64,000 nt of DNA from Gnetum montanum (taxonomy: Eukaryota; Streptophyta; Gnetopsida; Gnetales; Gnetaceae). The stretch covers positions 96,181 to 160,180 of the forward strand of contig MNCI01033682.1 in assembly GCA_015680685.1 (NCBI GenBank), in the 5' to 3' direction. Numbering within the stretch: the first letter of the stretch is position 1; every line of letters starts with the position of its first letter. Both the position numbers and the translations under genes were made by a program. A model generated the notes under the pieces. The model was given only the letters and a program-made list of their open reading frames with translations. It ran no database searches and was not told the DNA's origin. This document shows positions 47,691 to 58,380 of the stretch, one piece after another.

Positions 47691-50600
47691 TTAACTCATG
47701 TAGTTACAAACTAGGTAAAAGTAGGACACCTTTCCAAGAAGAGAACTAACCCTAGAAGCCCTCTAATCTATTTGCAAATTGCATGGAATGATCCATGTAA
47801 AGCTTTGTTGGACTTAGGTTCTAATGTGAATTTAATCTCCTAAGAGATGTAAAAAACATAAAATACCTTCATTAAAAAAGCGTAATATCAAGTTAGAGCT
47901 TGTGGACCAATCTTTTACTATTCGATTGTGATTAGTAGAAGATATTTCTACCACTATGAGTGTGTGGTCATATCTAGTATACTTCCTAGTGATCTGTGTG
48001 GACAATTGTAAGGGGAACCTTTTGATTGTTATGGGGAGGGCTTGGCTAAGTATCATTGATGTCAAGCCAAGAATCAAAGACCTCTTCTTAGAAATCTACA
48101 AGGAGAATGAGTTGGGTAAAATAGAGAAGAAGAGAGTTCCATGCATCATGTACAGTGATACAAGATGCAACTACATGTAGCAAATATAAGTAATTAATAG
48201 CATGTCTATTACAGGATGCAAGATGTATGTCAAAACTACTAGTATTTAAATGTACTTGTCTGTTGTAACCACAAAATAGGAAGGCACATAGTGGATGACT
48301 ATAGATAACTGCTCAAGTTCTACAATGTACATGGAAGTAACAGAGATCCTCACAAGTGCACATATAGATAAGATGGATTGGATGGAGGAAATCAAGAGAC
48401 AACTCTTAGAAACTGAGTACAGAAAAGAATTAGAGATAGAGTCCTTATATTTGAAATCCTTACCAAAATCTTTAGAATATGTGTTCTTAGACAATGGAAA
48501 GCCGATATTCATAAATGTCAAACTCACCAAAGAACAGATGAAAAATTTGTTGAAAATAGTTAATAAATGGCCAACAACCTTTGCATGGTTATATGATAAG
48601 ATAATATAAATGGATCCACATATATGCTAACATCATATCTATACAAACTCTACTATTAAACCCAAGAGGTAGCCACAAAGGAGGTTGAATCCAAAGCTAA
48701 GATAAGTTATTAAAAAGAAAGTTGATAAACTTCTCAAGGCTAGGTTTACTTATAAAGTGGTGGACAATGAGTGGATAAGATTGCTTATTATTGTACCAAA
48801 CAAAGAAGGGCAATGGAAAGTCTGTATAGACTTTAGGCTACTGAACATGATCATTTTTAAAGATCATTTTTCTTTACCGTTTGTGAACCAAGTGTTGGAA
48901 ACTATTGCAAGGCATAACTACCATAGTTTTATGGATGTGTATAGTGGCTACAATCAAATCCAAATCACTCCAAAAGACTAGGCCAAAACAACATTCAAAA
49001 ATCCTTGAAGAACTTTTATGTACAATAAGATGCCCTTTGGTCTGTGTAATGCTCCTGCAATCTTTTAACGCCTAGTCCTTAGCATCTTTCAGCAACAAAT
49101 TGGCAATGGTGTGGAATTCTTCATGGATCAATTCTCCACCTATGGTGCTAATTTCAAATAATCCTTGGATCATCTTGACTGGATACTATAATGATGTGTG
49201 AAAACAAACTTGTGGCTCAATTGGTAGAAGAGCCATTTGATGGTCTAGGAGGATAATGTACTAGGACATCGAATTTCAAAAAAAGGTATTGATATGGATC
49301 TTGAGAAGGTAAGGGTCATCTAAGGAATCACTGGATAATCTTAAATAGTCAAGGATCTAAGGTTATTCCTTGGACATACTGGTTACTATAGGCATTTTAT
49401 TGAAAACTTCTTAAAAATCACTAAGCTGCTTATTAAGCTTGAATGGACCAAGGAGTGCAAACAAGCATTTTAATTCTTGAAGCAAAAGCTTGTAGAAACA
49501 CCAATTCTACACATACTTCATTAGTTCAAACTTTTCATATCATGATGGATGTATCTAGTTATGCATTAGAAGCATTACTTACACAAATGGATGATCAACA
49601 ACATCCATACTACATTCATAGTACAAGTAGAAGCATTGTGGGTGCACAACTTAATTACACCACTACAAAAAAAGAACTTATGGTAGTGGTGTACACTCTT
49701 GAGAAATGTAGACACTATATTCTTGGATACTCCATTTTTGTGCAAACTAATCATAGTACAATTTGCTTCTTCATGAATAAGCCAATAGTGAGTCCCCATG
49801 TTATATGGTGCTTGGTGATCCTATAGGATTTTGATTTGTCAATGATGGATAGAAAGGGAGTCAAGAATGTGGTTGTCAATCATTTATCTTAGTTAAGATG
49901 GGATAACAAGGCCGATGAAGAGCCTTTATATGACTAGTTTCCAAATGAGCTTCTCTTTGCTAAGGTAATCAAAGTTCAAGTACTAAGGGTTACAAATTGG
50001 TACGATGAATTGCTCTCCTATCTAATCACATAGGAGACCCATATGGAATGGGATTATAGGAGGAAATAGTACTTCCTCCACAAGGTTAAATACTATCTCA
50101 AGATAGAGGGTAACCTCGATAAAACTAGTGTAGATGGTCTGGTACAATGGTGTGTATCTAATGAAGATCAACTACAAGTCCTCCAAGATGCCCATGAGGG
50201 CTCTTGTGGGACCACTATGTAGGAAGGAGAACAATAATAAAAATCCTAATGGTAGGATATTTCTAGCCTACGATCTTTAAGGATGTCCACAATTTCATTT
50301 ATTCGTACAAACAATCTCAATAAGATGAAGGGATGACAAAGGATGGAAGGACCCCAACAGTGGATCTAACCACTAGAGCCTTTTGACCTTTTAAAATTTG
50401 ATTTTATGAGATCCATCATTCCCATGCCCAATGAGAAGTCTTACATTATGATTACTATTGACTATTGTACCAAATGGGCTAAAGCTAAAACTATTAGTGA
50501 TTATACTTCTTCCACTACAACTTGATTCTTTTAACAATAGGTAGTAAGCATGTTTGGTGTACCTAAAGCATTAGTTTCTAATAATTGGATCCATTTCATA

Positions 50601-51300
50601 GGCAATGCATTTCACAAGTTAATGCAACATTTGGATGTGGAAAATAAACTTACAACTTCTTATCACCCACAAGCTAACAGACAAGCTAAAGTCACCAATA
50701 GGAAGATCATGAAGATTTTGACAAGAACCATTTGTAGATATATAAAGGATTAAAGCAATAAACTCAACGATGCCCTTCGGACCTATTACTCAAAATGGAA
50801 ACTCCCTATAGGCTACTCTCCTTGTGAGCTAGTGTATAGAAGGTTGTCCAAACTCCTAATTAAAATTGAACTTTATACGCTTACAACTGCATGTGACCTT
50901 GACTTGAACATCGATTTTGCAGAGAAGGAAAGACTAATGATGCTTAATGTACTCAATGAGAATAGATGTGTGGCTTTGATGATGAATGTAGTGCATAAGG
51001 CATACCACAAACAATGTCATGATGCTCAAATAACGAAAGTCACATTTCAATCAGGGGACAATGTCCTTTGTTAGAATCCCATGCATGTGCCTCAACGAAC
51101 TAAGTTCTAACAATTTTGGGAAGGACCATACATTATACTCTTAACTTTTCCTTTTGGGGCTCCGACAATTTCCCACCCAACAAGCCATTAAAAGCACATG
51201 CTAGTCCAATAATTAAAATCCTTTAAATACTCCATTGTAACTAGCTGCAACCATAACACCTTAACACAAGGCCAAGCTCACTCCATTTTTAGAATCTCCT
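47691..51300 (+). pseudogene. pol: RE4 pol: protease, RT, RNase H, integrase
   Basis: Protease LLDLGSNVNLIS (about 47805) keeps Asp but has Leu for Ser. RT (about 48750-49190): IVPNKEGQWKVCIDFRLLNM, FMDVYSGYNQIQI, and FFMDQF (about 49119-49136) where FMDDF is expected, so a catalytic Asp is lost. RNase H (about 49540-49800): MMDVSSYALEALL and LNYTTTKKELMVVVYTLEK. Integrase (about 50190-51080): DFMRSI, VSNNWIHFIGNAF, where the second catalytic Asp is Asn, and VTNRKIMKIL, where the Glu is Lys. Integrase would be inactive even with an open frame. Confidence 0.8.
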
Positions 51301-51964
51301 CCTTCCAACTTAGTTGTGAGGTGGAAGATCACCTATCCTAATACCTTGGAGAGGATGGAAGTTTTTATTCTCTTTTTTATTTTACATCATTTTTATATGT
51401 TTTTCATTTTCTTTATCTTTTGATGTTTTTATACATTTTACTTTCACTTCTACTTTTACTTTACTTTACTTTACCTTTATGTTTTCTTTTACTTTATGTT
51501 TTTGTTTTTTTTCTTGTGATATTTGATTTTATTCCATTACTGTTACAAATTTTGATGATTACTAAATGTAGCTATCAAGATTGTAATTATTTATATAGAC
51601 ACTCTTTGTTTTTGGACTATGCTTTATACTAACAAGTTATTAGTTTTTCAATGGTACTAGGTAGTGTGCTTATGACATCCATCCATTTCATTTATCTCAT
51701 AGTGAGACTTGAATCATGATAGCATAATGGTTCTTTCATATTAAAACTAAAAGTAACAGTTGATCTTGTTACCCAACAAATTGGGAAATGGAAATGGAAA
51801 AGGGTATGGTCTCAAGGAGGATTTGTTGAGTTCTCTTCTTGACTCCCTTGTTGAGTCCTATGAATCCTCATAGAACGTATCATCACTACTTCTATAATCT
51901 ACAAAGTAAGCACATCTTTGTAAAGTGTGGTTCTTGAGAAAAGAAAAAAACAAGAATAAAAATA

Positions 51965-52075
51965 CACCTCTTTGAAGATCTCTTGGGATATAAGCATTGG
52001 TCACCTCTTTGAAGATCTCTTGGGATACAAGCATTGGTCATCTCTTTGAAGATCTCTTGGGATACAAGCATTGGT
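51965..52075 (+). repeat. Tandem repeat, 3 x 37 bp, in RE4 spacer
   Basis: Three near-identical units of CACCTCTTTGAAGATCTCTT plus 17 more bases ending in GCATTGGT. They lie right after the GTGTGGTTCTTGAGAAA..A-rich block that precedes the tripled segment in RE1, so two elements have expanded different units at about the same place. Confidence 0.9.
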
Positions 52076-52860
52076 TATAGGGTTGGAAAGATATGTTATC
52101 CATACTTGAAGGCACCTATCTAACTAAGGCCCAAATTTCTTCCTTAAACATATCTAAGTTTCTCCTTCTTCTTCTTTCTTTTTCTCTTGGAGTGATGATC
52201 ATTCTCTGTGGTCGTTATAGTTCATACCATTATAATTAAATGGTATGAACTTGTTTTGGACTCTAAAAAGATTGGTATCTAGATCATCTTAATCACGCAT
52301 TTCACAAGGATCCCTTATGGCTATGATCTAGGTTCTCCTCTCTTGATTTCTCTCTAGAACCATTCTAACACTCCATTCTCTCACCTTATTGCCTAGTACC
52401 ATGTTTATCTAATAATTTTCACTTCATAGATTACATGATCCTAAGATAATTACTTATAAAAGTATGGTGTTTAACTTGAATTACCATTTGATATCCAAGG
52501 TGCCTATGGATTCCTTATGATGTGGTTATGCAAGGGTATTTTTAGGCATCAACCTACTTCGGGAAGGACCCACTTGCATAGTTCTTGGTTCCTTTAGTTT
52601 AAATCCCATGACTACAAGCCTTAATTTGGTTGCTAGCAATCTAGATAACTTGCATTGTCCAATATTGTGCTTATGTTGCTTTTAGAAACATATCCTATTT
52701 ACCTATTCTAGACACTTGATTCGCTCCAATTCATGAACCAAAACCTCTTATGATGTTGTTGCCTTCGTTCTATAGCTTTCTAGCTCCCATTTGGCTTTTA
52801 TTTTGTTCAAAGACTCTCTAAAATCACCTTAGTTAATTAACTAGAAAAATTAGTACAAAT

Positions 52861-52915
52861 GGTTGCATCAACGCATCCTCATTGACATGATAAGATACAT
52901 CAACATAGTATAAAA
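52861..52915 (+). promoter_or_regulatory. Internal LTR-like motif array with TATA box (RE4)
   Basis: GGTTGCATCAACGCATCC, ATTGACATGA and ATACATCAACATAG precede TATAAAA (52909-52915). RE4's own U3 has GTTGATGCATCC and GCATATGCATCAATG before its TATA box. The words are thus element-matched, as in RE-A. The TATA is about 430 bp before the 3' ORF. Confidence 0.4.
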
Positions 52916-53313
52916 GTACTATATATATGTGCAATACTTAGCACATTTTTCACATTTTGCTACAAATGCGAAGAAAGTTTTTGCCATTTTTCAGAGCCTA
53001 AAACCTTCCCAAGGCGACAATTTCCTCATCGTTAATTGTTTTCATTTTTTTTTTAATCCTTGAACTTCCAGAGATATTAAAATTTTTCTAGGCTTTGTCA
53101 AATTTTTCTATATTAAAATAATGATCCAATGAATTAATACCAACAACCAACCTCCTTTGAAGTGGAAATAAAATAATAATAAAATATTCTTGTGTACTTG
53201 CAATCACTAAAAAGGGCTTAATAATAAAATTTCAAATTGTCCACCAAAATTAACCTGAAAAAAAAAACAATTGAAAGGTATCCAGATGTAAGAGGATTAA
53301 CTGAAAATAACTA

Positions 53314-53339
53314 ATTTCTAGTTATTTGTATGATTGCAG
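53314..53339 (+). promoter_or_regulatory. Branch-site-like motif and acceptor (RE4)
   Basis: ATAACTAAT (branch A 53314), then 25 nt to TGATTGCAG, with the AG at 53338-53339 abutting ATG 53340. TGATTGCAG|ATG is identical to RE-A. Confidence 0.5.
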
Positions 53340-54800
53340 ATGACACCAAAATAGAGACCACAAGTAAGAGGGCCATCATAACTAAGGAAAAAAAAACCTT
53401 GAGGAAGAAGAGGTTAATCACAACAACAACAACAACCCCAAGAACAAGATGCTTAGGTAACTCATGCTACTAGGCCCTTGCGAGAAGAGCTTGAGGTGGA
53501 ATCTATTCACTATATTCCCATTGCAAAAACAAGGCAATGTAGGCAAGATGGTGTCCCAAGACCTAGGTCCAACTTGGAGGTCACCCTCACCAAGGCCTAC
53601 TTAGAAAAGATTCGAAGGAAGGAGGCTCAAAGCTCAATCTTCCAAGAATTGAACTTTGGGCCTTTCCTTGATCTAGCAATTGGAGGAGGTTAGGACTTAG
53701 TTGTAGGAGTCCCCACTATGACCTACCCTCTCCACCATTAGGGAATGATACATGGGAGAAACCTACCTCTTCTAGAATAGCCGTTAAGGAGATGCCATAG
53801 TAAAGATCAAAGACATCACCATATATTATTTAGTTGAGGCCATAGTAGAAGACCTTGAATTGGCTAACACCATGGCAAAGCTAGTGGAGATATTCATCCA
53901 AGCATATCTGGAAGCAAAGAAAGAATGGACATGGTGGTGCTATGAAGTGAACCACAAGGAGTACAGTGCCTTTATGAAAGCAAAGTAAGCCTATTTCAAG
54001 ATCACAACCTATTACTTCAATCCCACGGTGAGGCCACCTAAGATTGTCTTCTCTACAAGGGCATTTGTAGCTCTGAGTGGGAAGTTCCAAGTCAACCTTC
54101 CCCAACTCATCTTCTTGGAAATCAAGAAGAACGAGAAGGGTGTGAAGTTTAATATATGAAAAATCAAGTTAATGTCAATGATAAGAATAATAAAATGGTC
54201 ATAAAGAATCCAAAGAAGATAGATGCTTCTATATATATTTTTACTAGTACTAGATAAAGTATTAAGCAATCTTGGCAAATATAGCTCATAAGGAAAATTT
54301 TTCCTTGTCTAATAAGAAGACTATTAACTCAAAGATTAAAACCAATGTTAATAAGAAGTTTATAGTTAACGGTAAATATTTTTAATGTAAGATTGATAAC
54401 AAGTGACAATGTGAAGATCTTCCATAAGTGTTACCACTTTCTTCCTTTGATACAAATATTGGAGGTTTTCAAGGCCAAGTTCACTAAAGAAAGAGATGTA
54501 ATTAAGAATCTTACAAGAAGGTTGGCAGACCATTAGAAACTTTAGGATTGGGTAATGACACTTGAAGTACAGTGGGATACATTGGTTTGTCTAGGTCAAT
54601 AAGATTTTTCTCACCATGTCATGCCCATGGGAAGTCCCAATAACCTCTAAATTAGTCAAGCCTGCTTGGATAATTGGGGATCCATGGATAGATCAAGAAA
54701 AGATCGGAGTGATTCTTCAAATATTCTACATGAAAATGATGACATTAACAGAGAAACCAAGGCAAGAATACTCACCATTATACTACAATGATAATTAATT
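53340..54800 (+). pseudogene. RE4 3' ORF (homolog of the RE-A 3' ORF, shortened)
   Basis: Begins MTPK, then a Gln-rich run (near 53420). QELNFGPFLDLA (about 53644-53679) parallels VELNFGSFTEFS in RE-A. GKFQVNLPQLIFLEI (about 54079-54123) parallels GKVDANLPHLYLTEI. The CPWEV motif lies at about 54622-54636, with PW(I)DQEKIGVILQ following where RE-A has TEEEKIQVLL. Most of the coiled-coil part is missing or unreadable. Broken by stops. The shared blocks show a real, conserved third gene. Confidence 0.6.
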
Positions 54801-54987
54801 TGTTATTTTCAAAATATTTCAAGTTTTATTTCTTTATTTTCATGTTTATTAGTTATGTCCTTATGTGGTGGCTAGTTGGTCTCATGGTGGTTAGTCTAAG
54901 ATGATGTGATGCAATGTTAGTAATAGTGATTAGACTTGGTTCAAAATCCCAATAAATAGGTATGATAGTCATTTTAACTATGCTACC
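54801..54987 (+). other. RE4 sequence before the lost 3' LTR
   Basis: Short non-coding tail that ends CTACC at 54987, where RE3 is inserted. No purine tract or LTR start seen. Confidence 0.45.
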
Positions 54988-55784
54988 TGATGAGTGGTGA
55001 GGTACCCCTACACTCAACCATACGAATACGAGTGTTACACACGCGATCCGGTCGAACTCCAAGGCTAAGTGCTTACGCGCCTTATGGAACACTTAAGGTT
55101 AATCAGTCACTATCTTCCCAAGCTCACTTGTATTTGTCATGGTTGTATGGTTAAGTGAACTTGAGGTACATGATTTTTATGTCTTTTATGGTTTTATTGC
55201 CTATGCTAAGAGGGGAAAGGGTGAAGAGACTAAGTAACTAACTTTCACTAACTAGGTTGTAATTGTCCTAGCATCAGTATCTGTTCCCACTTGCCGTTCA
55301 CACCCTGAACCAATGCAACGCTACTGGGATTACCAAATGCTATTCGTTACCGGGATTACCAAGCGTAACACACGTGCTCGAAGCGGTCGTACTGAATGCA
55401 CTTAACTATGAGAGTTGAGGGTTGAGAGAGATTAAGTCCTTAAGAAAGCATTTAAACAATTAACAATAATTAAAGTCCTATTTAGCTTAGTCCATGCACT
55501 GCAAGGTTTATCCAAAAGTTCGTCTTTATTGCCGTACACAATTGTGTGCTTAGGTATAGAATTGCTTGAATAAAGATCCGTTCACTTTGGGACTCCTACT
55601 GCGGGCACATGGAAATTATTCTAACTCTGGAATGGAAAAATGGCAAGAGCTTGGCTAAGGTCTAGATCTAGATGGAGAAACAAGGGAGAGCTACCTCTTA
55701 TTTATAGAACTGGTGATGGGCTACAATATCACATACGCAATATCGCAGGAACCGACGTGATATACGCGATATCGCGTCCCATCA
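54988..55784 (-). repeat. RE3 3' LTR
   Basis: 797 bp. Minus-strand start TGATGGGACGCGATATCGCG at 55784, end CTCATCA at 54988. U3 has several GATATC/CGCG words at 55725-55780, then TATAAATAAGAGG near 55706. The purine tract ATGGGGGTA precedes it (55785-55793 on the plus strand, reversed). Confidence 0.9.
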
Positions 55785-55973
55785 TACCCCCATGACTGAA
55801 TGAAAACGTGTCCTCAAGTTCCTTACAAAATATTGGGAAGGTATGGGATTATTAACTTGAATGGAACTAATGGTGAATGGGATGATATGGAAATGGATCA
55901 TCATTACAATACATGAAAAAACTTAGTGTTCATGACAACAAGAGTGAACACTATATGCAATTGACATCTAGCC

Positions 55974-56156
55974 TTATTTGGCAGCTGAGAGAGAAAGAGA
56001 GAGAGAGAAGAAGTTTGTTGCTGCCAACGCCAAGATTGTTCCTTTCATTGTCCATCCATAAGCACGCCATCGATCTTGCTCCTTGCATAGCTGCTTCAGC
56101 ACTGATCCATTCCAAGTGTTCCCTCCAAGTCCAATTCGTTGTTGTATGTTTGCCAT
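55974..56156 (-). CDS. Small ORF of about 60 codons after the RE3 acceptor
   Basis: ATG (plus positions 56154-56156) directly follows the AG of the conserved acceptor. The frame reads MANIQQRIGLGGNTWNG, LKQLCKEQ, YGWTMKGTILALAAT, FFSLSLSLSAAK and stops. It is uninterrupted, and its peptide is recognisable in RE2 at the same place (in a shifted frame). The Ser/Leu end comes from a CT-rich tract. No known family. It may be the remnant first part of the long 3' ORF or a separate short product. Confidence 0.35.
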   Translation of the reverse strand: MANIQQRIGLGGNTWNGSVLKQLCKEQDRWRAYGWTMKGTILALAATNFFSLSLSLSAAK

Positions 56157-56181
56157 CTGCACACACAACACAGTTACATGT
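56157..56181 (-). promoter_or_regulatory. Branch-site-like motif and acceptor (RE3)
   Basis: Minus strand: TTGCTAAC (branch A at 56181), then 24 nt to GTGTGTGCAG (AG at 56158-56157), abutting ATG. Same geometry as the four other elements. Confidence 0.5.
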
Positions 56182-57600
56182 TAGCAAGGGTAAATGAATC
56201 ACAATGCAATTGATACCTTGCCTCAACGTAAGGTCCATTGGTTGAGTTGTGGTATGGCTGATGTGGATTCTAGAGATATACTAATGATGACTACCCAAGG
56301 TGTAGGGGTTAGGAGAAAATCGAAAAAATTGGACCACGACCCCCATGACTAATCGCGAACCTCCGGTAGCGAGAGAATGGAAAAAGATAAGGAGTAAGAA
56401 AGATGGAGAAAAAGAGACAACTGCAACGTCGATGAAAGGGATGTCAAAGATGGAAATGAACAAAATAAATGATGATTGTAGCAATGTTTAAAGAAAAGAA
56501 ATTAACAGATGCACCAAATAGGAATGCCTGTGGGTCCTCCCCAAAGCAGGCTCATGTTGTAGGCTCTAGGAATGTCATTTGGAAACAAGAGTTAAAGTCT
56601 TAACCAAAAGAGTTTACCAAAAAGAAAACAATGCATCCACCAACATATGGACTACTGATACAACTGGCAATGAGGTGATAAATGGGGAAATAAGGATGGA
56701 AAGAAGAGAATGGAATGGAATCTCAAGAACAAGGTGATGTACAACCCCTTGTGTGTTAGTGGTTAATGTGACTTAGTAGATCCCATTCCAAATACGGCTT
56801 CAAAAAAACCACATTCAGTGACTTCGCATCAATACATTCAACCCATCCATCCACTTGAAGTAACATGAATGCCTCCACCAAAGAGGCATTACCATTCTAA
56901 CGAAACGAAGGAGGAGAGAATAGGAAGAGAGAAGGACCTTAGTTAGAGACAACATGTTTATTTTAGTTCCATAACCAATGCTTGTAGCCCAAATGATTAT
57001 TTCATCTAAGGGATGTGCTTTGAATTCTCACTATTTTTTTTTTGTGTTTTTGCGTGAGAACCACACCATGCAAAGACTTATTATTTTTATTTGCTCAGCT
57101 TTCTAATAATGTGGCAACGTTGGAATGGTAAGAAAACTCAAGAAGAAAACATCCAAGCACCTAAGAGAATGGCCAGCACAAGTGCATCAAATCCCCTTGA
57201 AGTCACACCCTTTTCAATCCTTGAGTCCTTCCTTAGTTTGAGAAATATCCAATTACCGATTCATTGATAATTCTTATTATTGAGAAAGGGATTGTACAAT
57301 TCCAAGCCAAGAGAGACCATAGAAATTTATGGATGCGTAGGTGATGTGGACTCATTGCCTGTTATATCAAAAGAACCATACCTTAGTATCAACATCATAA
57401 CTTAAAGGTAAAAACAAAACATTAGCAATCAATGAAATATAGTTCATACCATCAGAGCACTTATTAAGTGACAAATCAAACAAAGTAATCAAACACACAA
57501 AGAAATGAAAAAGTATAAATGATGTTGTAAAACAAAAACAAGAAAAGTTAAAGAAATTTGTAAAACAAAAAATTTAAAATGAACTGAGGGCCTCAAATGA
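56182..57600 (-). other. RE3 spacer
   Basis: Non-coding. It has one copy of the GCACATCCC...A-tract...CACACCATGC block (about 57010-57075) that is tripled in RE1, and a CCTCCCCAAAGCAGG block (about 56536) matching the GGGGAGGACCCAC block of the others. Confidence 0.6.
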
Positions 57601-58380
57601 TTAGCATCGGTGGCCATCTCCCCCATGACTAAATTGAAAGGGAGAGATTCGAAATAATGAGCATTTTTTTGAATTTTTTAGAAGTGTCCAACTTCTTCTA
57701 ATTGATGTTTTTAGGTTAAGGGTTGAAAGTTGGTGATGCTCATGCTCCAGTGTATCTATGCTTTCAATGTGAGCGCACGTTGTTCCCCTAGTTAGTTGCA
57801 TGCATATTAGTGGGTTGCTCTCTTGATTAGCTATCAACCATTGGGTGTTCTCTTGTTGTGTGGTTCCTACATACAGGCACTTTTGTATGTTAACTTCCTA
57901 AGCACACCGGTTGCATGCAGGATATGCTGAGCATTCTTGTATGTCATCACCCTCTGTATTACTATATGTGATGCATGGAACTTTCTTCTTCTCAATCTTT
58001 TCATAAATGTTTTCCTTAGATATTTCCAGGGAAAGTTCATGGATACCTAGGCATGCATTTATGGTACTTAGCCATGCCCTCCCCATTATTATTGGGAAGT
58101 CCCCCTTGTCATTGTTGACTTGTATCACTAAAAAATTAGCTAGATATGACCAACCACACACAGTCGTAACAATGTCCTCCACCAATCCCAAGAGAATAGT
58201 CATGGACTGGTCAGCCAACTCTAATTGAATATTGCTCTTTTTTAGTGAAGGTAGGTTCTAGGCTTTATACATTTCTTGTGATATTAAGTTGACTCAGGAA
58301 CCTGAGTCAAGAAAAGCCTTACGTGGCTCATTCCCAGCGACTTCGAGGTAGATTAAGGGACTTCTGGGGTCAGAGAGTTT
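57601..58380 (-). pseudogene. pol: RE3 protease region and deletion junction
   Basis: Minus strand. MGHLPKKLSD and AFLDSGS.VNLISQEMY keep the catalytic DSG (about 58305-58297). VEDIVTTVCGWSYLANFLVIQVNNDKG and IIMGRAWLSTINA follow (an open frame at 58218-57898). After a Cys-rich YPACNRCA stretch, the frame at 57837-57601 joins HHQLSTLNLK to FRISPFQFSHGGDG. That join marks the loss of RT to integrase. A TGA inside the protease site and one stop near 57898 interrupt it. Confidence 0.75.

Larger units (their letters stand above)
51301..53313 (+). other. RE4 spacer between integrase and 3' ORF
   Basis: Non-coding, T-rich at 51340-51640. Contains a 37 bp tandem repeat, a TTCGGGAAGGACCCACTTG block near 52558 shared with RE-A and RE1, and an LTR-like motif array at 52861-52915. 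Confidence 0.6.
44275..54987 (+). mobile_element. RE4: Ty3/Gypsy element with gag, pol and 3' ORF, 3' LTR missing
   Basis: LTR 44275-44986, PBS 44988, gag from about 45139, protease, RT, RNase H and integrase to about 51300, long spacer, 3' ORF 53340-54800. RE3 is inserted at 54988, before any 3' LTR. The other side of the break is lost at 61410. It has the fullest gene complement in the window but is also the most decayed. It shows that gag-pol and the long 3' ORF belong to one element type. Confidence 0.8.
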
